Positions 40,172-48,796 of a DNA stretch of 64,000 nt are shown one piece after another. Each line of letters begins with the position of its first letter. Within the stretch, counting starts at the first letter, position 1. Under the pieces are notes generated by a model that was not told where the DNA came from, did no database searches, and saw only the letters and a program-made list of their open reading frames with translations. This stretch comes from Alkalihalobacillus trypoxylicola. Its GTDB lineage: Bacteria; Bacillota; Bacilli; Bacillales; Bacillaceae_D. The stretch is from the NCBI RefSeq assembly GCF_001590785.1, contig NZ_LTAO01000001.1, positions 536,217-600,216 on the forward strand, given 5' to 3'. A program made the translations under genes and the position numbers.

Positions 40172-40189
40172 TTTGAAACCCATTTCATA
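40172..40189. promoter_or_regulatory. Second LacI-type operator candidate (lacZ leader)
   Basis: TTTGAAACCCATTTCATA matches 15 of 18 bases of the perfect palindrome found before the GH88 gene (42535-42552). Both half-sites are kept but the central CG is not. It lies 33 bases before the lacZ start, next to the lacI gene. Confidence 0.5.
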
Positions 40190-40199
40190 TTTTGGATGA

Positions 40200-40225
40200 A
40201 TCATTCACCTATTAAAGTGAATGAT
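40200..40225. promoter_or_regulatory. Perfect 9-bp inverted repeat between lacI-type gene and lacZ
   Basis: ATCATTCAC and GTGAATGAT flank eight bases (CTATTAAA). No T-run follows on the minus strand, so it may be an operator or mRNA stem rather than a terminator. It lies 28 bases past the regulator stop. Confidence 0.5.
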
Positions 40226-40252
40226 TGCCTATGGAGCATCTGCTTTACTATT

Positions 40253-41275
40253 CTACAAACAGGAATGTCTATGAATGAGCGTTGTAGGAATAATCGTCTC
40301 TCTTTCTACTTCTTTACCTTCTATCATATTTAATAATACCTCAATAGCCGTTTGACCTAATCGCTCATAATTCTGTGAAATCGTTGTAATCCCTGGGGGG
40401 AAATATTGTGAAATATACATATCATCAAAACCTAATACTGAAATATCTGTTGGTACTTCGTAACCATGTTTTTGTAATTGATTAATAGCCCCCATTGCTA
40501 CATAATCATTCGCACAAAGAATCGCCGTTGGCATTTCCTTTGTCTGAATTAATTTCTCTATTACTATTTCACCAGATGCAATCGAAAAGCTATCAGGAAT
40601 AATCCACTCCTTGTTGAAAGGTAATCCCACTTTTTTCATTTCTTCTTCAAATGCCGCTAGCTTTAGCTCATAAGAGGTGACTCCAATCGTACCACCCAAA
40701 AAACCAATTTTAGTGTGTCCTTTTTGAATCGCTAACTGAACTAACTGCTTCACACCATCCCCTTCGTCTGAACGGATGATTGGTGCATCTAAATCAGGCA
40801 ATGAACCATTTACTAAGACAACAGGGACTCTTTTAATCACCTGTTTAAGCTCTTCTATTTGCTCTTTTGGTGGAGCCACATTATTAATTCTTCCACCTAA
40901 AAATACGATACCATCTACTTGTTTTTCTAAGAGTGTTTGTAAATATTTGGACTCCATTTCTCTACTATTCATAGAATTACAGACAAAGGACGAATAGCCA
41001 TTTTTTAAAGCATAAGATTCACTCTTTAATACTAGAGTAGAGAAAAAGGGACTTGTAATATCAGGTAAAATGAACCCTAGCATTTTTGATTTCTTATATA
41101 GTAAACTTCTAGCTAACTCATTTGGCCGAAACTGATGTTTCTCAATAATCGCTACAATCTTCTTCATGGTTTCAGGACGAACTCGTGCGTTACCTGTCAA
41201 CACTCTCGATACAGTAGCCGGTGAAACATTTGCTTCTTTAGCAATATCATATATCGTTACATTTTTATTCTTCAT
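40253..41275 (-). CDS. LacI-family transcriptional regulator
   Basis: A 340-residue repressor with N-terminal helix-turn-helix and hinge (NVTIYDIAKEANVSPATVSRVLTGNARVRPET, residues 4-36) and a periplasmic-binding-like effector domain (about 60-338: GFILPDITSPFFSTLV, VLGFDDMYISQYFPPGITTI). It probably represses the galactosidase/DUF2264 genes downstream and the GH88 gene upstream; palindromes with TGAAA/TTTCA arms precede both. Good TAGGAGA site. The inducer is likely a sugar from the same polysaccharide. Confidence 0.9.
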   Translation of the reverse strand: MKNKNVTIYDIAKEANVSPATVSRVLTGNARVRPETMKKIVAIIEKHQFRPNELARSLLYKKSKMLGFILPDITSPFFSTLVLKSESYALKNGYSSFVCNSMNSREMESKYLQTLLEKQVDGIVFLGGRINNVAPPKEQIEELKQVIKRVPVVLVNGSLPDLDAPIIRSDEGDGVKQLVQLAIQKGHTKIGFLGGTIGVTSYELKLAAFEEEMKKVGLPFNKEWIIPDSFSIASGEIVIEKLIQTKEMPTAILCANDYVAMGAINQLQKHGYEVPTDISVLGFDDMYISQYFPPGITTISQNYERLGQTAIEVLLNMIEGKEVERETIIPTTLIHRHSCL

Positions 41276-41381
41276 CTAAATCTCCTACCATTAAGATTTT
41301 TATATAGATTGCTCTATTTATATCACAATTTTTATAATGGCAAAAGCTATCTCTTAAAGTTAAAATAGAATATTTCGAGAA

Positions 41382-42509
41382 TTACCAAAATAATTTTTTT
41401 CTTCCCTTTAAATATAATAAGCCTTCAGTAAAAAAGTAATCTCCATATATTAACGGAACATGAATGTTCTTGCTCTCTGGAACATGACTGGTACCCTTAC
41501 TAATTAATCCTTGTTCTTGAGTGTTCTCCCATTCACCATATTTTGTGTAAAGAGAATATAAGATATTTTCTCCAGCTTCATAATACAGCTTTGATTCGTT
41601 TTCACTTGTAGAATCAGACAAAACTAATAATCCAGCTGCTGCAATAGCTCCTGCGGATGAATCACGAAAAGGTTCATTTTCTTGAGGAATTCGGAAATCC
41701 CAAACTGGTACATAATCTTCTGGTAAGTTCACAATAAAATAATGAGCCGCTTTTTTGGCCGCTTGTAAATATTTATCCTCTTTTGTATATTGATAGCACA
41801 GTGCTAATCCATAAATCGCCCAGGCGGCACCTCTTGACCATGCCGATTCATGAGAATATCCTTGACCGCCAATTGCCTCTAGCTTTTCACCAGATTCGGA
41901 ATCAAATCGAATAATATGATGGACAGAACCATCTTCTCTTATAAAATGGTTAATGACCGTGTCAGCATGTTTTTTTGCCACATGCTTATAACGAGGATCT
42001 CCAGAAATTTCACTCGCCCAAAATAAAAGTGATATATTCATCGTACAATCTATAATCGCCCAACCAGAATTATCCTCACCTGGTGACCATGGGTTCCATG
42101 CACGAATATAGTTTCCATTAAGATTAAATCGCCCCATAAATAAATTTGCGACTAACAAAGCCTTTTTCCTAGCATCCTCTTCTTCTACTGTTTTATATCT
42201 AGCAACACTCGTTAATATCCACATAAAGCCCATATCATGATCTAATCGATCAAAATCAAAAATAACATCATTTAACTTCTCTTCACATTCTGTTGCTAGT
42301 TTTCTCAATTCTTCATTTTTATTTTCTCGATATACGAGCCATAATAAACCTGGCCAAAATCCTGCCGTCCACCAATGAGGCTGTTCAAGAGCATATTGCC
42401 CCTCTACACTTGCATGTGGAAATTGTGATCCTATTTCTTTACTGATTCTTACAACTTTATGCTCTACCTTATTCCAAGCTTCTTCGATCCATCGATCTTT
42501 ATTTTTCAT
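41382..42509 (-). CDS. GH88 unsaturated glucuronyl hydrolase
   Basis: A 375-residue (alpha/alpha)6-barrel enzyme close in length and motifs to the UGL of Bacillus sp. GL1. The key aspartates appear as D92 (RLDHDMGFMW) and D154 (AIIDCTMN), with WWTAGFWPGLLW, GGQGYSHESAWSRGAAWAIYG and WDFRIPQENEPFRDSSAGAI also conserved. It hydrates and releases delta-4,5-unsaturated glucuronic acid left by polysaccharide lyases, and has no signal peptide. The product rearranges and, after enzymes not seen here, can enter KDG metabolism (kdgK, kdgA in this window). A perfect LacI-type palindrome lies 26 bases before ATG. Confidence 0.92.
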   Translation of the reverse strand: MKNKDRWIEEAWNKVEHKVVRISKEIGSQFPHASVEGQYALEQPHWWTAGFWPGLLWLVYRENKNEELRKLATECEEKLNDVIFDFDRLDHDMGFMWILTSVARYKTVEEEDARKKALLVANLFMGRFNLNGNYIRAWNPWSPGEDNSGWAIIDCTMNISLLFWASEISGDPRYKHVAKKHADTVINHFIREDGSVHHIIRFDSESGEKLEAIGGQGYSHESAWSRGAAWAIYGLALCYQYTKEDKYLQAAKKAAHYFIVNLPEDYVPVWDFRIPQENEPFRDSSAGAIAAAGLLVLSDSTSENESKLYYEAGENILYSLYTKYGEWENTQEQGLISKGTSHVPESKNIHVPLIYGDYFFTEGLLYLKGRKKLFW

Positions 42510-42534
42510 TTAATTTATATCGCTCCTTTTCAAA

Positions 42535-42552
42535 TTTGAAATCGATTTCAAA
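42535..42552. promoter_or_regulatory. Perfect 18-bp palindromic LacI-type operator before GH88
   Basis: TTTGAAATCGATTTCAAA is fully palindromic with a central CG, the hallmark of LacI/GalR-family operators. It lies just upstream of the AAAGGAG ribosome site of the GH88 gene. The remaining gap, 42553-42790, shows no further gene or clear promoter. Confidence 0.7.
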
Positions 42553-42790
42553 AATAATTTCAATAAAATGCAACATCCTCTTTATGCTATTCGTGCGCAC
42601 TTTAGAGAATACGTTGAATTTTCAGATTTGTTCAATTAAAACAAATTGCGATGTCCTTAATGATACTTGCTTTTGTGATAGGAATCAAATAAAAAAAACT
42701 TCTCATAACCTGATAAAAATTAGTAAAGGAGCATTAGAAGTAAGAATAGGCGATTTTTGAACAGATTACTTAGAATTTGTAAGAAAACCG

Positions 42791-42892
42791 CTCGATTAGG
42801 TTTTTGATTTCCACTTTAGGTAGATGCTTTCCCAAGGGCTTGTTTTCAGCTAACTCCGACTACGCTGAGCTCGTCAGAGTGGATCTTCAAAT
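42791..42892 (-). repeat. Repeat family B, copy 2 (inverted, truncated)
   Basis: Its reverse complement matches 50-159 of the window closely: GAAGATCCACTCTGACG, AGTTAGCTGAAAACAAGCCC, TTGGGAAAGCATCTACCTA and AAATCAAAAACCTA. It has only one copy of the 28-bp unit and lacks the far terminal repeat, being cut where the family A element begins five bases later. Confidence 0.85.
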
Positions 42893-42897
42893 GTGTC

Positions 42898-43202
42898 AAG
42901 GTCGGGACAAACCCTGTTTTATAATCACCACATGAGAGAAAATTGAAATGTTGTTTAATAGACGAACATCAAGAACGAACCATGAACCCTCCTTACTATA
43001 AAAGGAGGGTTTTTAAAAAGGGTAGATTCACGATTAAAATAGTAGGCTAGCGGACACAAGACATGGAGACTCCAGTTGGAGGAAGTGGTTATGCCGAAAT
43101 CCACTTTTAAAAAAGTTCGGCATAACCCCACCGGACTGAAGCGAACAGCCGTTCACCTAACATTTGAGAAAATATTCATTCATGAGTATTGTTCCGACAT
43201 TG
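42898..43202 (-). repeat. Repeat family A, copy 3 (about 305 bp)
   Basis: The ends AGGTCGGGACAAACC and ATTGTTCCGACAT form the inverted termini. The shared core reads on the minus strand GTCCGGTGGGGTTATGCCGAAC, AAAAGTGGATTTCGGCATAACC, ACTGGAGTCTCCATGTC and TTGTGTCCGCTAG. A perfect hairpin AACCCTCCTT..AAGGAGGGTTTTT (42985-43014) works as a terminator on the plus strand. It lies 83 bases downstream of the GH43-F5/8C gene. Confidence 0.8.
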
Positions 43203-43284
43203 TTCATTGTTTAGATAAACATCCATCACAAAACGATTTCGCTATTTTAAAATGAATAGGTTTCGTTCTAATCTCTTACGACTA

Positions 43285-45012
43285 TTACTCGGCCACTTCT
43301 CCAAATATTTTTACATCGGAGAGCTGTGGAGTGTACCAGTTATTTGGATTATTATGCAAATTCGCATCAACTAATTGAATACGCACATACCTTGCTTCCC
43401 CTTCTAAGCTATCTGATGTAAATCCATAATTTTTATTATCTGTTCGATCTAATACTTTTTCAAAATTTTCTCCATCGATGCTCGTTTCTATTTCATAATA
43501 ATGCACGGCTTCAGAGCCATTAAATAAAAACCAAGAGATTTGAACATGAGATAAATCATAAACATCCTCTAAATCTACCATCCACCAGGTAGGCCAATGA
43601 TTATTAGCGGCAACCCAACTCGATTGATAATCTCCATCATTTGCCTTTCCCGCCTCAGCACCTGTTAGTTCTGATTCAGCAAATGCAGGTTTTTCCTGGG
43701 AAATTAATTGACCAGGTTGAACAGGAATGACAAGCCCTGTGGATGCTGATGCTAAAATCTTTTCAAAATAATCATAGAAGGCATACCCATCATGTAGTGA
43801 AATTGGATACCAGCGGTCTCTAGCTCCACCTGGGTCTTCTGCCCATCCAAACATCCATCTGTAGGCATTCATGATGTGGGTAGTAGCCTCTGAGCCTTGA
43901 ACCGTATTAATATGACCCGACTGTCCACCAAATGTATTTTTATTTCCTATTAATCTTAGTTCTGACCAAGGCCCTTCCATAGAGGAAGCAGAAGCATAGG
44001 CTGCCTGAGATGGATACCAGCCTGCTGCGTCAGAAGTAAAGATATAGTAATAACCATCTTGTTTTGTAATCCCTGGTCCTTCTCTGTGTTGACCTTCAAA
44101 TAATGTCATCACTTCTCTTTCTATCTCCAAATGATCAGGTGTTAATTCATATAAAATAAAGTCAGCGTTCATATTAGCTGATGACATGATATAGCCTGTA
44201 CCATCATCATCAATAAAATAGGCTTTATCTCTTGATTCATTTCCATTCGGTCTAAAGCTACCATGATAGGTCCAAACCTCTCCTGGTTTACCAGATGCAA
44301 CCGCCAGCCTCGCTAATGAATAATCTACATTATTTTCATAATGATACCAACCTACTATCTCACCTGTATGTTCATTATATTGAACCGTTCCAGATTCTAA
44401 TTTACTCGCTTCTAAATCCGGGTGACTGTTTCTATCCATTACCACTTTGTCAAAAGTCCAATTTTCACCATCTTCTGATGTATAGAGATTTATTTGTTTA
44501 AATCCATTTCCATCATTTTCTTGTCGATAGCTGTAATATAAATCACCGTGTTTAATACCACCTGGTCCTAGTGAACCTTGAAATCCACCTTCTTCGTTAT
44601 TATGAAAATAACCCACATCATCAGGTACTTGATAGGGTTGAAATTCAATGGCTGAGGACTCGACATATTCTTGTTGGTCAAAAACCGCTCTTATTTTATA
44701 ATGATAGTTTTTGTTGACTTCTAAATGATAATCGCCAAACATTTTGGCGTTTCCTTGATAAATTTCTTGATAATTTTCCTCGTTCTGCTCTGATCGAAAA
44801 AGCACGTAATAATTAGCATTGGCTACTTCGCTCCAATAAATGTTAACATGGTTCACGATTTCCTCTGATTCAGAGATAATAAACGGGGTAATACCAATTC
44901 CTATTTGAGCATCGCCTTCTAGGTCTCTAGCTTGGGTATAGTTTATTGCTGTCAAAATAGATACGCAGATTGTCATGATGAAAATGATAGAAAACTTTTT
45001 CTTCTTAAACAT
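43285..45012 (-). CDS. Secreted GH43-like enzyme with F5/8C carbohydrate-binding domain
   Basis: A 575-residue protein: signal peptide (1 to about 28), fibronectin-III-like domain (about 50-125), five-bladed propeller (about 130-425), and F5/8 type C/CBM32 module (about 435-573). The propeller has GHRE-type block REGPGITKQDGYYYIFTSDAAGW (E311) and FGGQSGH (Q364), resembling the exo-beta-1,3-galactanase group of GH43 rather than arabinofuranosidases. It probably acts outside the cell on galactan backbones or side chains before uptake. It follows DUF4340 after 109 bases. Exact specificity is uncertain. Confidence 0.78.
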   Translation of the reverse strand: MFKKKKFSIIFIMTICVSILTAINYTQARDLEGDAQIGIGITPFIISESEEIVNHVNIYWSEVANANYYVLFRSEQNEENYQEIYQGNAKMFGDYHLEVNKNYHYKIRAVFDQQEYVESSAIEFQPYQVPDDVGYFHNNEEGGFQGSLGPGGIKHGDLYYSYRQENDGNGFKQINLYTSEDGENWTFDKVVMDRNSHPDLEASKLESGTVQYNEHTGEIVGWYHYENNVDYSLARLAVASGKPGEVWTYHGSFRPNGNESRDKAYFIDDDGTGYIMSSANMNADFILYELTPDHLEIEREVMTLFEGQHREGPGITKQDGYYYIFTSDAAGWYPSQAAYASASSMEGPWSELRLIGNKNTFGGQSGHINTVQGSEATTHIMNAYRWMFGWAEDPGGARDRWYPISLHDGYAFYDYFEKILASASTGLVIPVQPGQLISQEKPAFAESELTGAEAGKANDGDYQSSWVAANNHWPTWWMVDLEDVYDLSHVQISWFLFNGSEAVHYYEIETSIDGENFEKVLDRTDNKNYGFTSDSLEGEARYVRIQLVDANLHNNPNNWYTPQLSDVKIFGEVAE

Positions 45013-45121
45013 TCTTCACTCTCCTCTACATTATATTCCACTTTGTTCAAACTACTTGATGGCAAAGCTTTACTCCTTCACCTCCCTTCAAAGAGACCAT
45101 TTCTTTTTACACCTATTTACA

Positions 45122-46462
45122 TCACAGTGATTTTAAAAATGTCGTAATTTGTTGAACTTTTTCTTTTGTAATGACAAAATCGAATTCCCCATCTTTGACC
45201 ATTACCAAAAAGAGTTCATTAAAGGAATAGAAATCAATCTGTGTCTCCTCTTCATTATCAAAAACAATCTTCAATTGCGCCTCTAGATGATTCCATTCAA
45301 AACCATTCTCGTCAGCAACCTCCGCATCAGGATTTAATTCTAGTAAGGCAAGATAGAAATCCCTTATCTTTTCAGGCGCTACTTCTTTTCCATTTAATTT
45401 GAACATTTCTTCTGAATCAAATTGTAAGTGGTACGTTTCATTTTCAACTATCCACTGCATTTCCTTGATATTAGTCATAAAAGTATACACCGGTGTTTTT
45501 ACTGCCATATCAAATGCTGTTACATCAAAAATCTCCATATGCTCAGCTAAATTCACTATGTGAATAAAAGAATCGTCCTCAAATTGTGCATAATAATAAC
45601 CTGATGAACGTTCTTTTCCGATTTTTATCACTCTTTCTTGTTCATCTACTGCTTTCATTGTTAACTTTAATAAAGGCTGATCGAGATGATAGAATGATAA
45701 ATCTTCCTTTCTTTCAAAGCTTTCGGTGGGATAAATGGAAGTAAATGCGGCGACAATGGCTTCGAAGGATGGACTTATTTCATTTAATTCCGGTTTAGTA
45801 GTGTATGGATACTCTAAATAATATTGGCTCATTACATATGGAGTATTTTGAGGGTAAGGTACGACTTTAATGATGTCGTCTCCTTTTTCATAAACTATCT
45901 CTTTAAACATTAGGTTTGGCTCTGTCTTTCGATAATCAGAGCTCAGCTGTTCAAGTGATAGTAGGAATGAATGAGCCACCTCGTTCGCTATCGAATAAAT
46001 ATTTTGGTTATTTTCATTCATCATATAATACTCATTACCGGTCGCTAGCTTGTTCCCTAGCAAGAAGGAATGTGTATCGTCTTTAGTCTGAATCTTTATG
46101 GTAGCATCAGGTGAGTTCAATCCGTACTCTTCTAGTGGAATATCATTTCTATCCGTAATAAGCCGAAGTGTTGGGATTTTTGTGACTGAATGAACATATT
46201 CAAAAAGTTTAATCGGATCGATATCTTCCGTTTCTTTTCCTTTTATTGTCCATTCACCATCTATATTTTCAATCTCTAACTCTTGATTTGAAGAAAGTAA
46301 CTGAACAGAATCGACTTCATTTATATTCAATTCGAAGATGGTACTGTCATGTACGGAGGCATGACTCATTTCTTTTTGACTTGAACTGACATTTAGCATA
46401 AAATAAGCCGCGATTGTAATGAACAAGATTAAAATGAGAACCATTAAATTTTTCCTTTTCAC
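45122..46462 (-). CDS. DUF4340 protein of a Gld-type ABC system
   Basis: About 446 residues. A basic start and one transmembrane segment (LMVLILILFITIAAYFML) anchor a large extracytoplasmic part with repeated DUF4340 units (EDGEWTIKGKETEDIDPIKLFEYVHSV.., ..FKLNGKEVAPEKIRDFYLALLELNPDAEV). The start is GTG at 46462 behind AAAGGAGGAAGC; the frame open to 46510 would overlap the preceding gene with no ribosome site. DUF4340 proteins regularly accompany GldG-like proteins and ABC-2 permeases. The biochemical role is unknown. Confidence 0.85.
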   Translation of the reverse strand: MKRKNLMVLILILFITIAAYFMLNVSSSQKEMSHASVHDSTIFELNINEVDSVQLLSSNQELEIENIDGEWTIKGKETEDIDPIKLFEYVHSVTKIPTLRLITDRNDIPLEEYGLNSPDATIKIQTKDDTHSFLLGNKLATGNEYYMMNENNQNIYSIANEVAHSFLLSLEQLSSDYRKTEPNLMFKEIVYEKGDDIIKVVPYPQNTPYVMSQYYLEYPYTTKPELNEISPSFEAIVAAFTSIYPTESFERKEDLSFYHLDQPLLKLTMKAVDEQERVIKIGKERSSGYYYAQFEDDSFIHIVNLAEHMEIFDVTAFDMAVKTPVYTFMTNIKEMQWIVENETYHLQFDSEEMFKLNGKEVAPEKIRDFYLALLELNPDAEVADENGFEWNHLEAQLKIVFDNEEETQIDFYSFNELFLVMVKDGEFDFVITKEKVQQITTFLKSL

Positions 46463-46478
46463 AAGCTTCCTCCTTTTT

Positions 46479-47915
46479 TCAGTCATTTTTATTTCTTTTA
46501 TACCAAACAAACCCTCCTACACTCATAATAAGTAATGGAATGAATACAATCACGATCATCGCTATCGTCATTTGTTGCCCTTTATTCATGGTTAAAATTT
46601 CACTGGAAACATCTTTAGACATAATATTAATCGGATTTTCCCTCTCAGATAGCCAGAATACACTATTAACTAAAAGCTCTAAGTTCGCTTGATTACTTGC
46701 TTCTATAAAATCTTCATTTGCTAAATAAGAGCTAGAGTAAACGACCATTTTTCCATTCAAAAAATCATGGTCTACATTCCTTTCTTCGGTCACGGCCATC
46801 CCAATTTGGAATGGTCCTTCTGAGTCACTCTCCTCTTTTTCATACGTATTCGATTGTTTCATAGCCTCAAAGGATTTTCCAAATGATTCAGAGGAGCTCA
46901 TTAATAAAGGCTCTAAAACTAATGTGTCTTTCCTCATATTAAGTACATCGATAGGTTGAGCATAGACCGTTATAGCCGTAGATTCGCCCTTTATCAATGA
47001 ATTTACAATTGGATGTTGAATGAAGTTAGGTAGTAGGTAGTAATTTTCTGAAGTAATCGTATGGGTTGAACTATTCTCAAAGACCATTTCCTTTCGAATG
47101 CTCATTCCATACCTTTCTAATAACGTTTGTACATTCGGGAATTCTTGGTCCTGAATGTCATGTAATAATAAAATTCTCCCACCTTCTTCTAAAAACTCCG
47201 AGAGTGTCTGCTCCTCCACATTTGTTAAATCCTTTTGTAGCGATTGAATCCATACAATATCTCCCTGCTGAGGCTTCCAATCATCTCTTAATAGCTGCAA
47301 TTCCTCCATTGCAACGTTTTTCTGAGACAGTGTTCCTTTTAAAATATTAGGCAGTTCGCTTTCACCATGTCCTCTAAGTTCATAAATAGTTGTATGATTA
47401 TTTTCTATTAAATGAGCTATCGTGTTAGTCACTAATGACTCTACTTGAAACGATTCTATCTTTTCATAGTTATCAGCATATATGTACATATCAACAGCAT
47501 CTATTACTTGGTAAGAATCGTCTATTTCAACAATAACGCTTCCTAATGTAATAGCTGAGTTCCCTTCTTGATATTGGCTTATGATATGAGGGACTCTCTC
47601 TGGGTCTATATATTCAATCGTAATTCTCTCAGTCACTTTTTCATACTCCCTTAATAATCGAGTTAAATTCGTATCTTCTTCACCGATTCTATTTAAGGAG
47701 AGGAGTGTGACATCTGAATCAAGCTGCTCTAAAAAGCTTATGGAAGCTTCAGATAAGCTAAAGACCCGATTTTCTGTTAAATCTATTGTAATGGGTCTTT
47801 CAGAAACGATTAATTGTATAAAAATAAAGATACCTACTACTAATAAGGTCGATAAAATAGAATATTGACCATGCTTTTTTGTTTGATTGCTTTTGGTTTG
47901 GCGAAATGGTCGCAA
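46479..47915 (-). CDS. GldG-like ABC auxiliary membrane protein
   Basis: About 478 residues with an N-terminal membrane segment (YSILSTLLVVGIFIFIQLIV), an extracytoplasmic GldG/IFT52-type domain (PITIDLTENRVFSLSEASISFLEQLDSDVTLLSL, QGDIVWIQSLQKDLTNVEEQTLSEFLEEGGRILLLHD), and a C-terminal membrane segment (MTIAMIVIVFIPLLIMSVGGFVW). The family is named from gliding motility in Bacteroidetes, but many members have no link to gliding. A TTG at 47915 after AAGGGAGGAAAG is the better start than TTG at 47939. It is flanked by its permease and DUF4340 partner. Confidence 0.87.
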   Translation of the reverse strand: MRPFRQTKSNQTKKHGQYSILSTLLVVGIFIFIQLIVSERPITIDLTENRVFSLSEASISFLEQLDSDVTLLSLNRIGEEDTNLTRLLREYEKVTERITIEYIDPERVPHIISQYQEGNSAITLGSVIVEIDDSYQVIDAVDMYIYADNYEKIESFQVESLVTNTIAHLIENNHTTIYELRGHGESELPNILKGTLSQKNVAMEELQLLRDDWKPQQGDIVWIQSLQKDLTNVEEQTLSEFLEEGGRILLLHDIQDQEFPNVQTLLERYGMSIRKEMVFENSSTHTITSENYYLLPNFIQHPIVNSLIKGESTAITVYAQPIDVLNMRKDTLVLEPLLMSSSESFGKSFEAMKQSNTYEKEESDSEGPFQIGMAVTEERNVDHDFLNGKMVVYSSSYLANEDFIEASNQANLELLVNSVFWLSERENPINIMSKDVSSEILTMNKGQQMTIAMIVIVFIPLLIMSVGGFVWYKRNKND

Positions 47916-47929
47916 TAATCTTTCCTCCC

Positions 47930-48796
47930 TTAACTCCAACGTCGTTTCGTAATCATTTTAATCGTTAAAAATAGGAAGAGCATCATAAACGATAAGTAAT
48001 AAATTAAACTTGAAACATTTAAAATTCCTAAAAAGAATTCTTCGCTTTTAATCGGTAAGGATAGCCATCTAATTACCTTTAAAAGTAGTCCTTCATAAAT
48101 GACAGGATGGAACAAAAAAAGCAGAGTAAACAAGGTCATACACATCATTCCTAATGTGAAAGTCCACGCGTAACTTTTACTCAAATAGTAGATTGCAAAG
48201 CTTAATAAAAGCATGACAACAAAAACAAATATAAATCCTGACATTGCATCCGTTGGGAAGTAATTAGAAACGGGGCCTAACACCCAAAGCATGATAGATG
48301 TACCCAATGTCAGAATTCCCGAGCTTACCTGACTCTCTGTTAAAGAAGAAATGAGAATTCCTAAAGCAATAAAAGTTGTTCCCATAAAATAAAACCCAAT
48401 AAATGCTGTCAAAACGGGTTCAATAGCTACATTTCCAAAAGCTTGCAGTATCAAAATATAACTAATTGATATAAAAAGAGTGACAAAGAAAAGGCTGGCT
48501 GCTGCTAAAAACTTACCTATTACGATACTAGGAATACTTTTCGGTGAAGTTAACAATAGTTGATCCGTTCGGCTTCTTCTTTCCTCAGAAATCGTTCTCA
48601 TCGTCAATATGGGAGAAATCAAAATAAAGATTAATACCATATTGCTTAATGTCGTGTTAAAAGCATTATTGGGAGTTGGAATGATATTTAAAAATGTAAA
48701 ATATAAACCAAATATAAGGAGATACATAGTCAAAAATAAAAAGCCAGTTCCATTGTAAAAATAACTTTTCCATTCCTTTATGTAGATTGTCATCAT
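47930..48796 (-). CDS. ABC-2 type permease of a Gld-like system
   Basis: A 288-residue membrane protein with six hydrophobic segments, the first loop carrying TISEERRSRTDQLLLTSPKSIPSIVIGKFLAAA, which is diagnostic for GldF/NosY-type ABC-2 permeases. It overlaps the ATPase gene by four bases (ATGA), so translation is coupled. With the ATPase and GldG-like protein it should form an export or membrane-remodelling complex, not a sugar importer. Substrate unknown. Confidence 0.88.
   Translation of the reverse strand: MMTIYIKEWKSYFYNGTGFLFLTMYLLIFGLYFTFLNIIPTPNNAFNTTLSNMVLIFILISPILTMRTISEERRSRTDQLLLTSPKSIPSIVIGKFLAAASLFFVTLFISISYILILQAFGNVAIEPVLTAFIGFYFMGTTFIALGILISSLTESQVSSGILTLGTSIMLWVLGPVSNYFPTDAMSGFIFVFVVMLLLSFAIYYLSKSYAWTFTLGMMCMTLFTLLFLFHPVIYEGLLLKVIRWLSLPIKSEEFFLGILNVSSLIYYLSFMMLFLFLTIKMITKRRWS

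Noticed and set aside
42553-42790. A short plus-strand gene upstream of GH88
   Set aside because: The open frame there has no ribosome site, and its translation (Cys/Ile/Asn-rich) looks like non-coding A/T-rich sequence.
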